Below are positions 25,701 through 37,300 of a stretch of 64,000 bases of DNA, piece by piece; positions within the stretch are counted from its first letter, which is position 1; each line of letters begins with the position of its first letter. The DNA comes from Ciona intestinalis (Eukaryota > Chordata > Ascidiacea > Phlebobranchia > Cionidae). The stretch is taken from assembly GCF_000224145.3 (NCBI RefSeq), contig NW_004190396.2, positions 248,001 through 312,000 of the forward strand, read 5' to 3'. Position numbers and translations under genes: made by a program. The notes under the pieces are model-generated. The model saw only the letters and a list, made by a program, of their open reading frames with translations, was not told the origin of the DNA and did no database searches.

Positions 25701-26793
25701 CACCCTGGGTGTTGGGGTAATGGGCCAACTTTGTCCTTAATTCCAAATATCCTTGTATGTCATGCTGTAGGACCTCACCCAGGTAGAATAGAACAGATTT
25801 GCGAAATCAGCTGATTTAGTTTTCTACATTGGGCTGAATGAATGCTTACAGTATTCAATATTCATAAATAATCCATGTTTTTCAGTTGTTCCTGTTCTGT
25901 TCTGGGGCGAAAGTTTCACGTTTGCTTTTTTCCTTAACATGAGCCGATACTGTGTATTGTTAAATAGTGTTTCTATGATAAATAGCGTCGCCCATATATG
26001 GGGGTATAGACCTTATGATGACACAATCGGACCAGCCGAGAATTCAATATGTGCGTTTGCAGCAATGGGTAAGTGGGCACTGGCGTAGAGTACGGCATCT
26101 GCCAATTTAGGAATTCACTTTGCAAAACGCAATTTCAAAACTCTACGCCAATGTAAGTGGGATATTATTAATTTTGCTTAAAGGTAGTCATTATATTGTA
26201 AGGTCTTCGTGTAAAACCCGAGATTTAGGCCAGAGTTGGCCCATTTCTTTAACACCAAGACTCTCTTTATAGTTGAAATTCTACTCATCCAAAACCATTG
26301 GCCACTCCTGGCACTTAACAGAACGTAAGATGTTTAAAGTATGAAATAAGTGGGGGCTTCTCTATATTTAACAAAGCATATTTTAAAGACTACTTTTAAC
26401 AGCTGTCCCGCCCTGTCATTGGTTTAAATCTTGTCATATAGACTATATAATAATAATAACTTTTATGTAAAAATGTATGTAAAAAATATTTAAAATGAAA
26501 AAAGTGTATAAATTCCCACTGTATACTAAACACAAATGTTATGGAAATCCTGCAACTGAAATAAATGGGCATATTATATATGAAAGTACCTATATTCAGG
26601 TGAAGGCTACCACAACTACCACCATGTTTTCCCCCACGATTACCGAACCAGTGAGCTTGGTATGAAACTAAACATCACCGCTTCCTTTATTGACATGATG
26701 GAAAAGTTGGGGTTGGCTTACGACCTTCGGACCATGAGTAACGAAGTTATAACTGAGAGGAAACGAAAGAATCTACTCAGGAAAGAGCAATGA
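22775..26793 (+). CDS. SCD: Stearoyl-CoA (acyl-CoA delta-9) desaturase
   Basis: Seven exons, 372 residues (human SCD 359): 22775-22997, 23932-24066, 24769-24899, 25218-25423, 25539-25585, 25886-26068, 26600-26793 (stop TGA). The enzyme is a multipass ER protein that inserts the delta-9 double bond into stearoyl/palmitoyl-CoA using cytochrome b5 and a di-iron centre. All three histidine boxes are present: HRYWCH (exon 3), HRVHH within NHRVHHKFSETDADPHN (exon 4) and HNYHH within GEGYHNYHHVFPHDY (exon 7). Also seen are the supporting NSVAHIWGYRPYD block (exon 6) and hydrophobic segments in exons 2, 5 and 6. No active-site residue is missing. Exon 1 (74 codons, frame-compatible) is not recognisably conserved and is the weakest part; the true start could lie elsewhere. 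Intron 1 is occupied by a 27-bp minisatellite and intron 3 by SINE sequence. Confidence 0.93.
23101..23880 (+). repeat. 27-bp minisatellite, about 29 units, in SCD intron 1
   Basis: The unit is TACTGTTTGTTGTTTATACA followed by CCTGGTA, with CCTGAT and CCCGGT variants. There is one extra base near 23272 and altered spacing in the last three units. As 27 is a multiple of three, both strands stay open: the plus frames read YTPGILFVV-type or VYCLLFIHL-type repeats, the minus frames YTRCINNKQ-type. These frames lie inside a supported intron and are not genes. Confidence 0.97.
24540..24720 (+). mobile_element. SINE, body and tail
   Basis: Central block (CCAACCCAGTGAACATTAATG) and a degraded tail (GGTGCATGAAACAAAATAAT), in SCD intron 2. 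A family C segment lies immediately upstream at 24455-24545. Confidence 0.6.
24965..25190 (+). mobile_element. SINE ending in three 28-30 bp direct repeats
   Basis: Head/central SINE words (GGTTCAATGCTCGTTGCTGC; TGGCAAGACACTTAATGG) run into three tandem copies of CACCAACAAAGTTACATACG plus TGGTAACTT (25107-25185). The array ends about 30 bp before the acceptor of SCD exon 4 (25218). Confidence 0.75.
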
Positions 26794-27822
26794 GTGGGTG
26801 TGGTATTGTTTGCTGTTATTTCATGCAATATTATATTTAAATGATGGAAAACTGAAGCACTCTGTATTTTAAAGCGTTGAACACATAAACTTATTTCTTG
26901 ATCATTTTGGGGTAGATTTAACCTATGTCTTGCCCAAGGACATATACTACTACAATGGTAGCAACGCCAGCTTCAAACTAATATCCTGGCTAAAGGCAGA
27001 CATGCTAACAGCTGTGCCACATCGCCAGATGAATTAGAATGTTTTTAACCCGACAGTGAGCTTGAGGTGTAATTACACCATTTCCATTTAATGTATATGA
27101 TGTTCTCATGTATTTGCTTTTTAACTGCTAAACTTTGTCAATATGCAAATGCTTGTGCAATACTGCTTAGTACTTATAGTGTGTTGTTTATATTTAAATG
27201 TTCCTACTGTTACATCTGTAACAATGCCTGTGTCTGTACCTGTTTATAATGCATTGTTACTTTATGCTGCGCATTAATACACAGTCTTCCAACAAAACTA
27301 TTCACAGAAATGGACAGATATGGCTTTAGTTTGGGCAAAAGTCAATCTAGTATTATATTAAAGTATTTTACATAAGGATGTAGTTTGTATAACCTGAATG
27401 ACGGGATAATGAATGTAACATATTTATCTTCGCGTCGCCGGAAAACAACAGTCGTTATCACACGGGTTTAACAGCTCGTGCACGCTTATGAGGCACCATG
27501 TATGTTACTTTGTGTGTGAGGATGTATGTACTCTATATATGTATGGTTAATATCTTTGGGTAAGGTTCTATAGTAAGGCAAACCAATTGATCTGGAATTT
27601 AGACAAGAGTTTGCTCATTACCTAAGTAGAATATAAAACGATTTTTTCTCTGCAAAATAAACCGTTTCGGAAAATCGCACCCGAAAAATGTATCAGAGTA
27701 TAATAATATAACGTCTTTATGTTGGATACGGTTGAGTAGGTATTAAATGCCACGTGACTTTGGTAAAATGTAAACAAAGTTTGTAAAAAAATGTTTTGAT
27801 TAAAATATTCAGTTTTTAAAGA
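26794..27822. other. SCD-RABL3 intergenic region
   Basis: Contains the presumed SCD 3' UTR, a SINE head/central fragment in reverse (about 26925-27060), a reverse SINE tail (27400-27530) and a module B copy (27550-27630). A possible ATTAAA signal lies at about 27358. RABL3 is preceded by an acceptor-like ATATTCAG ending 13 bp before its ATG, which could be a spliced-leader acceptor. Confidence 0.5.
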
Positions 27823-30206
27823 ATGTCGAATGTAGAAAAGGATTTAAAAGTTAAAGTATTAGTCTTGGGGAATTCCGGGGTGGGGAAATCTTCGTTCACG
27901 CATCTATTATGTCATAATCAAGCAAATAAAAACCCAGGTTATACAATCGGATGTACAATTGATATTAAAGTAAGTGTAATGAATGTATGTAACTTATTTA
28001 TCCCCACATGGCGGGACAACGACAGTCGGTATACCACGTGTGTTCTGTTTCATACACCTCGTGCCCGCTTACAAGTTACCACGTATGTAACTTTGTGGGT
28101 GATTATTTTCTATGGCTGACAATTTATATTTATTCATATTTTACTCCCAGCTCCACGAATACAAACCAGGGACGTCGGAAGAGAAAACTTTCTGCATCGA
28201 GATTTGGGACATTGGTGCTTCTAATAGCCATGCAAGTAGCAGGTAATCTGGCAGCAGTGAAGAATCTTCCGGTACATAGCAGAATAGGCTGGTGGAAAGT
28301 GTTAGTGGTTGGTGGTTAGGGGGTTAGGTGTTGATGGTTAGGGGGTTAGTGGTTATATGGGTTAGTAGTTAGCATATAAGTTGGGGGTGAAGACTCTTTA
28401 CTAGCACCGGTAATCTTTTCTTCATAACATTCGTTTTCCCACTACGTAGCTGTTCCTTTGTTTAAATATATAAACCCATAGAAACTAATGTTTCTTAAAA
28501 ACAACGGCATTTCCGCTTATTTCTAAATTTGGGAATGTGTTTAGGCTGCAGGCATTGATAATATTCAAATAAGTTGTGCAAAACAATGATTTACACATAA
28601 AAATTAGTTTTACTAGATTTTTAATAAAATTTATAGCCAACTATTACCCCTCCAACCCTCAGGTTCATATTTTACAACAACATAAACGGGATCATTCTAG
28701 TACATGACCTCACCAACTCCAAGTCCTTACATAACCTCCCTATTTGGTTAAACAATGTATTGAAGTATGATTCAACTGGTGGACTTACATCGGTTAAAGT
28801 TAGTTCACAAAACACAAGGTAAGTCTTGGATTCACGGGCGTTGAAAAAGATTTAGACCACAGTTGGCTCATTACCCTAACATTCAGCGTGCTACAACTCG
28901 TTGGTGACCACTGGGTAGGAGCAATATTAGTTGTGTCTTGCCCAAGGACACATACGCCCATGATATATCAAGCATATCCCATGGTGTGCCATACTCACAA
29001 TGTAAGTGCCAAACCACTGACCCTCAGTGCCTGATCAGCCCAAATATATTAACCCTTTAACCGCCGTATTTTTTTCAAAATTTTTAACTTTTGACCAGGT
29101 CTCATCTAATTGGATTTTGTAACTAAACTATAGTAGGTAGAGATGAAGTTAGAGTGATCTACCGTCAAAGTGCCTGATCATCCTAAATAAATTAACCCTG
29201 CTATAAATTGACAAAAGATCTCAATCAGACTGTCAACATATGGGACAGCAATAGGTTACCATGGTGGCTCAACCATACTTACATATAGTGCAGGAGATGA
29301 TTCAGCCCAATGTTCCATTCCTTTACTTATGGTTGGTACAAAGTTAGACTTGGTGGGCGATAACAGAAGAAGTGAGGTTTCAGCGCGTAGCAAACAAACT
29401 GCTGTGGATCTGGCTTGTAGTGAAATACAACTGGTGAGTGATTTGTATGTAATTGTTGTTGTGATATGGGTTAATGTGTATCTTCTGTCTGGTTGTGTGG
29501 CACAGTGATTAGATGTGATGTTTGCGTGTAATTGTTAATAATGTGAACAGTTCTTACTTTCCTATTCAACTGTTGTCCCTATTGACTGTTGCCCTCACGG
29601 TGTAACTTATACAATAAGATGAATTGCATTGCATTAGTTGCTTTAATTTCATTCACCAGGACAACATAGAGACAAAGTATATTGCTGCTGGTTCGGGGAA
29701 TGCAGTTAAACTCAGCAGGTTCTTTGACAAGGTTGGTTATGTGTGTTGTGGTGTAGTGGTTAGTATGGCTGGCTTAAGGCTATATGATTTCAAGGCTTGA
29801 CCCTGCTACCATTGTGGGTGTACCTTTGAGCAAGACACAACAGCAATTGCTCTAACCCAGTGGTCACTAATGGGTTGTCCAAATTATCAGTCACATTAAA
29901 AAATCTTGCACCAAGTTACATACGTGGTAACTCGTAAGCGGGCACGAGGTGTATGAAACAGAAACACCCTTGTTATAACGACTGTCGTTGCCCCACCACA
30001 TGAGGGTAAATAGGTTACATTCGTTCATTCTTTACCCACAATGCCACCAGGCGATTGCTCATGCGCTACAACGACGAACAACGACGTCTATGACAGGACA
30101 ATCACCTCTGATCGACCGACGGGGTTCAATTGGAAGTTTGGAACGAAGAAGAAGCAACCTGGGTGCTTCGTTTAATAGAAGGATGAAGACGGGACACCAG
30201 GATTGA
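27823..30206 (+). CDS. RABL3: Rab-like protein 3
   Basis: Six exons, 255 residues (human about 236): 27823-27969, 28151-28242, 28663-28818, 29289-29433, 29660-29731, 30051-30206 (stop TGA). RABL3 is a small atypical GTPase of the Ras superfamily. P-loop GNSGVGKSS sits at residues 16-24. The [16 protein letters not shown] stretch covers the beta-strand and G3 region, [19 protein letters not shown] matches the family core, and GTKLD (148-152) is the G4 motif. [16 protein letters not shown] matches the conserved C-terminal G5-like region. The last exon is Arg/Ser/Thr-rich and diverges from vertebrates; no C-terminal prenylation box is present, as is usual for RABL3. Exon 4 uses CATATAG as acceptor; the nearby TGCAG would break the frame. 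The exon 2 donor is duplicated by a MITE target site. Intron 1 (tail) and intron 5 (full copy) hold SINEs. Confidence 0.93.
27985..28110 (-). mobile_element. SINE tail unit in RABL3 intron 1
   Basis: Reverse-oriented tail unit (GTGTTCTGTTTCATACACCT; TTACAAGTTACCACGTATGT) starting just after the exon 1 donor. Confidence 0.75.
28242..28416. mobile_element. hAT-like MITE inserted at the RABL3 exon 2 donor
   Basis: Element 28250-28408 (159 bp) is flanked by perfect 8-bp direct repeats GGTAATCT at 28242-28249 and 28409-28416; an 8-bp duplication is typical of hAT transposons. The ends are imperfect inverted repeats: GGCAGCAGTGAAGAATCTTC on the left, and the reverse complement of the right end is GGTGCTAGTAAAGAGTCTTC. 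The interior is TTAGGG-like (GGTTAGGGGGTTAGGTGTTG). It has no coding capacity. Confidence 0.85.
29745..30035 (+). mobile_element. Full-length tRNA-derived SINE in RABL3 intron 5
   Basis: Head TGTGGTGTAGTGGTTAG, central TTTGAGCAAGACACAACAGC and CCAGTGGTCACTAATGGGTT, tail GTTACATACGTGGTAACTCG and ACGACTGTCGTTGCCCCACC. It ends about 15 bp before the acceptor of exon 6. Confidence 0.85.
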
Positions 30207-30440
30207 TGGGTTGGTGTTTAATATGTATTAGTTGCAATCTGGGTTTCTCTTTTATAGTTGCCACCATGCTCACAGTCAAGTTACTGTAGTGAAACAACTT
30301 TTCTTTAATTACAGGTATACATGAAATTATCCAAGGACAATTCATCAAACCTCTAATATATAAGAAGATCTTGTATTACAACAATGGCCATCAGCTCTTG
30401 CTCATAACTTGTTGGATTTGTTATTGTACAAAGTTATATA

Positions 30441-30579
30441 GTAGAGTAGAGGAAGATGGGACACCTTTTCATTCTATTTTCACGCCCCATATGGTAGTAA
30501 ACAAAGAACATTCAAAGAAATATGAAAAAATATGTTTGAATATTATGTGCTAAAGGTGTTCTGTCTTCTCCCACTCTAT
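30441..30579. mobile_element. Family M1 MITE in the RABL3 3' UTR
   Basis: Inverted ends GTAGAGTAGAGGAAGATGGG and CTTCTCCCACTCTAT, flanked by TA on both sides. It lies between the RABL3 stop (30206) and its probable poly(A) signal, so it is probably transcribed. Confidence 0.75.
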
Positions 30580-30611
30580 TATATTGAACCTTTGGTGCAA
30601 TTCAATGTGAC

Positions 30612-30617
30612 AATAAA
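30612..30617 (+). terminator. Probable poly(A) signal of RABL3
   Basis: AATAAA about 400 nt after the stop codon, within a plausible 3' UTR. Confidence 0.5.
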
Positions 30618-30619
30618 GT

Positions 30620-31397
30620 ATTTTGATACTCTAAATCTTACAAGAGTAACAATGTTATAGTACCCTAATACATTGTAAGAGTGCTTGCTTCTAATAAGAT
30701 GGTACTGAATTCTAGGCTCAATGGTACTCCCACTGTAGGTGTATAGATCATTGTGCAAAAAAACTAAGTATTTTATGCTAAAAATATCAGATATATAAAA
30801 GTAAGTTTTAAGTAAGAAAAATTAAAAAAAATTATTTAAAAAGTTTTATAAAAACATTGTTTAAAAATTCGTTATTAATTTACTGAGCTTATACTTTTAA
30901 CCGAATATTTGTTTTTTTAAATCCCCCAACAAAATAAAAAATATTAGAAACCGGTTTTATTGTATTTCTATGGGTAATATATAAACAAAAATTCTCCAAT
31001 TTCGGAAATTTGTTTTTTTAGGAACTCTTTTAAGAAAATAATTACAATGATTAATTTTAATATAAATTTTAGACTAATTACTGTAGTCGTTTAGTTATAG
31101 CTTTAATAAACGCATATGCAAACAGAGTGATTAATATCTTAGTTTTTTTTTTAAGCCCCGGTTTATTAATGTATACTTTAAACGCAACTAATATGAATTT
31201 ATCATTTATGTAAAAGGGCTGTATCAATTTAAGTAATTAAATTTAGACCCCCTGGTTTACAGGTTTTTTTTACCCCCCCCCCGTTCGTATTTTATTACTT
31301 ACATATTTTTAACCACGTATTTATTCTAAATATGCAGAATATTTATTTATATTGTGACGTATGATGAAACGACAAACGACGTGATTGTGACGTAGTA
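30620..31397. other. RABL3-MTMR intergenic region
   Basis: AT-rich with poly-T and poly-C runs; no gene seen. Just before the MTMR start codon are two TGTGACGTA words (31355 and 31386), a half-CRE-like pattern that may be promoter-proximal. Confidence 0.4.
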
Positions 31398-34300
31398 ATG
31401 GCTGAGAGTGGATTTAAATCTTACGTTGACATAGCTGAGAAAGAACACAAAGTAAGATTGGTGTGATTAATAACGTGAAGAATCCCCCCCCCCTACATTA
31501 TCCGCTAACTGTTTACGGATATAAACCCTAACCCCCTACTACTAGCCCCCTGTAACCCTTACCCCTTAAAACTAGCCCCCTATAGCCTTTAACTAATAAC
31601 CCTACCCACTTTTAACACTTTCCGTTAGCATTCGTAATGTTTTTGTAACTAATATGTGTTCATGAATTTATTAAGTATAAGCTATTATATGTATGTAACT
31701 CAGTATCTGTGTAGGACCCACATAATATAAAACCTCAAATGCAACCTCTACCTCATTGCATATTTTTTATTTTTTTTCGTATATCGCATCATGATGGCAT
31801 TGCATGGTATTTTAATGTTAGTAGCCGTTTACACTATTACTAAAATATATCTTCTTCCATTCGTAAAATCTTAATTGAAATCGTTGCTTCTCGCAGCGAA
31901 ATGAGAAACTGACGGAAGCTTACAAAAAAGTTTACAAACAGCCGCAACAAGAACTGGAAGGACATTTGCTACCAGGGGAGATTGCTATCGCACATTCTAA
32001 AAAAGTAAGTGATGTTGTTGGTGGACGTGATCAATGCATTGTAAAATCCATTGATCATTCAAGGTTTGTCCTAATTGTCAGCCATAAATAAAAATGAAAA
32101 AATCCCCAAAAATCGATCACCCACAAAGTAACATACATGGTAACTCGTAAGCTGGCACGAGGTGTATAAAACAGAACTCCCTTGTTATAACGACTGTCGT
32201 GGCCCCGCCATGCGAGAATAAATAAGTTTTTATCTACTTATTTTAAGTGACTTTGTTTCCATAATCAACGAAAAACCAACCCATTTCCCATACTACTCAA
32301 ATCATTATACCAATATATTCCCAGGTGATCAAATACAGCGCACACGATGATCCTTCCAAAGGAATCTCCGGAACTTTGGTTTGCACAAACTTTCGTGTTA
32401 CATTCATAACTACAGAGAAGCCAAAATATGATCTGGTTCGTGATTTGGTTTATTTTAATTGTTTAAATGTTTGTAGCGTTTGACAATTTATTAAGTTCCT
32501 GTTTGGGTAATAATGGGACAACTCTGACCTACATTCATAGCTTGCCTGCCATGATTCATAGAATGATTAGGACTTCACTTATACAGAATAGAAGCCCTTT
32601 AAAAATGCTGTAGAGTTAAGCAACTATAAACACAATTAAGTTTAAGATTTATTTGGTTCCAAATGTCCCAAATGTTAATTAACTATATTCCTTTTATTAC
32701 AGGTTGAAATAAACAACTCATTGTTGGCTCCTCAAGACATCTTGCTTAACAATGTGGAGCATGTGTATGTAGGTGAGTTGTAATTTACACCAAGGCCCAC
32801 CATCATAGGCACCAAACCTGGGGTGGCAGGTTGGGCAGACCCAAATTTTCTACACTGCATTAATCAGTAAAGATTACAACCAATAAGTTAGCTTTGTTTC
32901 ATAGAATTGTGTCTAACTATCCCTGCCTCCTCTGTTTTTATAAAAGCGTAGGATTTTATTTGAATAAAAGAAGAAGCTTCTAATTATTAGTGAAATGCTG
33001 TTTGGTACACTATCAGTTGTAGTTTGTTTGCTATGTATTTAGTTTCATTTAGTGTATTCTGTTACAGTGATTACTCTTTCGTTTATTTCTACAAATTTTT
33101 GATAATTTTTATTTGTTTTAGAATATCGAAACAAGCGAAAAAAGTTGACCCCTGGTTCCAAGGTTAAAGATGGGATAGAAAGGTTGGAGTTGCATTGCAA
33201 GGATTTCAGGATCGTTGCTTTCAACTTTAAACTTACAATAAAAGGGGAAGAAAAGACGGTAAGTTGGGGCAGCTTGTTTACTGAATTTGAACAAAAGTAT
33301 TTGCGATTGTTGTATATGAAGGCTAAAAAACCTTGGCTTAGTTTATCATTCACTCAATTTAACCACAGCCAGCTTTGATTAATGTTATTACGAAGTTGAA
33401 AATTTATTTTTTAAATAAAGTGTTTAAATTGAATAATGTTACTGTATCACATTTCATTATTAAGTTTAAATTCCCCAGACTGTACATTTTAAGATTCAAT
33501 CGGGCTTTGCATTTTCTTTTGTTAAAATTTTTTTAAAGGTTTAAAGTTCTTTCAAATAATAATAACATACCTACAATGAAAGATGTTGTCTCCAAAATGG
33601 GAGGAATTTTGGTTTAAAAATTTGCAGCAAAGTATTTTTTCTTTCCAGATAATTAAAGCGATACTTCATCACGCTTACCCTGCCAATGTAACCTTGTTGT
33701 TCGCATTTGATTTCCAACATAATCAAGATGTTAATGCAAGTAAGTTGTTTGATGCAACTATATACTCCTTATTATGTAGGGGGTCTAGAGGGTATTACCC
33801 TGGGTTTTGGGGTAAAGTCCTACATACAGGCTTTACAAGTTACAACCAATCTATTTTAACTATAACCTCAACACAACCGCAAAAAAATGTAAGTGGTACT
33901 GAGTAGTATGAATAATAGACATCATATATATATATATGTCGAATAATAGAAATCATATAAACAGTTATTTCAACCCCATTATATCGGAACCATCGTGATT
34001 GGATGGAATCGTTGAAGCGTTGCAACAACGACCAATCATGGAGAGTCTCGTCTATCAACGAAAACTTCACCGTTTCACCAACGTAAGTGAATAATTAGTT
34101 AATTGATTGGTTTTTATAAGCGTTGGATAAGCACACTTAACCCATAGATATAATTACTTAGTTAGTCGTTTTGTTAATTGATAATAATTTTTAGTAATTT
34201 ATAGTTGATATTATTATGGTGGTATATATGAAAAATAGGTGTTACACAAATACAACTTACAATTATAAAATTATTTCTATCCAATGAAGAATTGACTAAA

Positions 34301-37300
34301 CAGATTAATCATCTGGGTTTATTAATTGGTAATGGTTTATAATGTTGTAAAATAGTTTATAATTAGCCAATTAATCCTTAGAAGAATGGTGCAACCAATT
34401 CACTATTATTGTTTTGTTGACACTTTGAATAAATACTGAAGTGTTGGACAAATACAACTTAACTTATACAAACACTTGTGAAAATTGGTGCAACCAATTC
34501 AAGGGATTGTTTTTTCAACACTTTAAAACTAGCTGTCAAAAATACTGAAGTGTCGGTCAAATACAACTTAGCACCATTTTATAATAACTTTAAGTAGACT
34601 ACCAATATAGGCCTTCTATTATAGTCTATGATGTCATAGTGGTTTAAATGATGTCATACTCTATACTTACAGCATGGGAGCATACATGGTGGTACCTAAG
34701 AGCTTAACAGACAATGACTTATCGAACATTGTACATCAATATATGAACGACAGAATCCCGGTGAGTTTTCAATGTTTAATATTCATCTTGCGGAAATATG
34801 CGGAAAATATAGTTTGACCTATATTCTGCTAATCGCCCCTTAACTTGGGCAAGACACTTAACTACAATTGCTTCAAACCAGTGATCACTTAACTATCGGC
34901 CATACAAAAAAAGCAATCACCCCAAAATTACATACCGGTATCTAGCTTAGTTAAAAGTATCCTTTAAGACAAGACGTACAAGAACCTAACCATGAGCCTG
35001 GGTGCCAAACTTGTTTAGTTTAGTTTTCACCCTCATGGATCATTATTACACTATAACCCCCACCCAACCCACAGCAATGGTGTTGGTCATTCGTGAATGG
35101 ATGTTCCATTGTGAGGTCATCAGAACTGAGGTCAGAGTCGGAGGTCGGGGGTCAAATGGAGGTCAAGTTTCATGCAGCCATCCAATCAACGGGATCGGAA
35201 TCTCGCAATATCAGGTTTTATATGTTTTCTATGATTTTTAAGTGTTTTCCATGATAAAATAGTTTTGTTCGTGTTTCTACAATATAAAATATGTTTTAAT
35301 GCATTTTTCATGGTTAAATGTGTTTTCTGTAACTTAAAAACTTAAACTATGTTTTCTATGATTTTAACGAATATTATATTTTGTTATATGTTTTCTATGA
35401 TTTTAATACTATAAAAGAGTAAAATTTTAATTCAAAACTACGATCTACAAATTGATTATCTTTTCGTAATTACAAATTATATTATTCAAAGTAAATGTTA
35501 TTAATCGTTTATTTCTTACAGAGTGATTGACCTCAGCAAGCAGTGTCCGAACCCGATACAAATCCAACAAAGTTTCATCAAGTTGCGGAACCTTTGCATG
35601 CCAGGTAATAACTTTACTTATAATGTGTTGTATTTTCCTTGTATTTCAAACACCAACGTTCCTACACCAATAAAACACAGGGGAGGCAGGGATAGTTGGA
35701 CACACAATCCTGTGAAACAAATCCAACTTATTGGTTGTAATGTTTAGTGATTAATGCAGTGTAGAAAATTCCGGGGTTGGCCTGCCTACCCTGCCACCCC
35801 AGGTTTGGTGCCTCTGCTAATGTTTGTACAAGTACTGGTAATACCATTTCAGTATATGTTATTATTATAGATATAGAGGGTACTTAATATAATAAAAAAA
35901 ATACATAGGTATGTTATATTAGATACATCCATATTTTAAAAAATATTGGGACCAATCTAAAGTATATTTTATATTCAGCGTCTGAATCTGAGTACTGGGA
36001 GTCGGATGGACATTGGTTTTCCCTTGTACACAACTCGAAGTGGTTACACCATGTTAACACAATGTTATCGGTGGCTAATGATGTTTGTATGTGGATGAAT
36101 GTTAAGGAACATCATGTTGTAGTGAAAGGTGAGGATGGGGGGAAGATGTAAGATAAAGTTAAAAGACTGTTGGCATAATGNNNNNNNNNNNNNNNNNNNN
36201 NNNNNNNNNNNNNNNNNNNNNNNNNNNNNNTATATGTTTCTATGATTTTTAAGTGTTTTCCATAGAATTTTCCCGTGATGAAGAATAGTTTTTNCGTGTT
36301 TCTACAATATAAAATATGTTTTAATGCGTTTTTCATGGTTAAATGTGTCTGTAACTTAAAAACTTGACTATGTTTTCTATGATTTTAACGAATATTATAT
36401 TTTGTTATATGTTTTCTATGATTTTAACGAATATTATATTTTGTTATATGTTTTCTATGATTTTAATACTATAAAAGAGTAAAATTTTAATTCAAAACTA
36501 CGATCTACAAATTGATTATCATTTCGTAATTACAAATTATATTATTCAAAGTTAATGTTATTAATCGTTTATTTCTTACAGAGTGATTGACCTCAGCAAG
36601 CAGTGTCCGAACCCGATACAAATCCAACAAAGTTTCATCAAGTTGCGGAACCTTTGCATGCCAGGTGATAACTTTACTTATAATGTGTTGTATTTTCCTT
36701 GTATTTCAAACACCAACATTCCTACACCAATAAAACACAGGGGAGGCAGGGATAGTTAGACAGAAAAATAACTTATTGGTTTACCGATTAATGCAGTGTA
36801 GATAGTTCCAGGGTTGGCCTGCCTACCGTGCCACCCCAGGTTTGGTGCCTCTGCTAATGTTTGTACAAGTACTGGTAATACCATTTCAGTATATGTTATT
36901 ATTATAGATATAGAGGGTACTTAATATAAAAAAAAAAATACATATGTATGTTATATTAGATACATCCATATTTTGAAAAATATTGGGACCAATCTAAAGT
37001 ATATTATATATTCAGCGTCTGAATCTGAGTACTGGGAGTCGGATGGACATTGGTTTTCCCTTGTACACAACTCGAAGTGGTTACACCATGTTAACACAAT
37101 GTTATCGGTGGCTAATGATGTTTGTATGTGGATGAATGTTAAGGAACATCATGTTGTAGTGAAAGGTGAGGATGGGGGGAAGATGTAAGATAAAGTTAAA
37201 AGACTGTTGGCATTAATGGCAAATTTCAATTAATGTATTTTTAAGGATACTGTAAAGCCATTTAAGAATTTAGTGATGGGTTTTAATTCATTTGTGCCTA

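Noticed and set aside
36582-37165. Genuine duplicated exons 10b/11b of the MTMR gene
   Set aside because: Phase incompatible with tandem use, and bordered by a gap with near-identical flanks; treated as the other allele.
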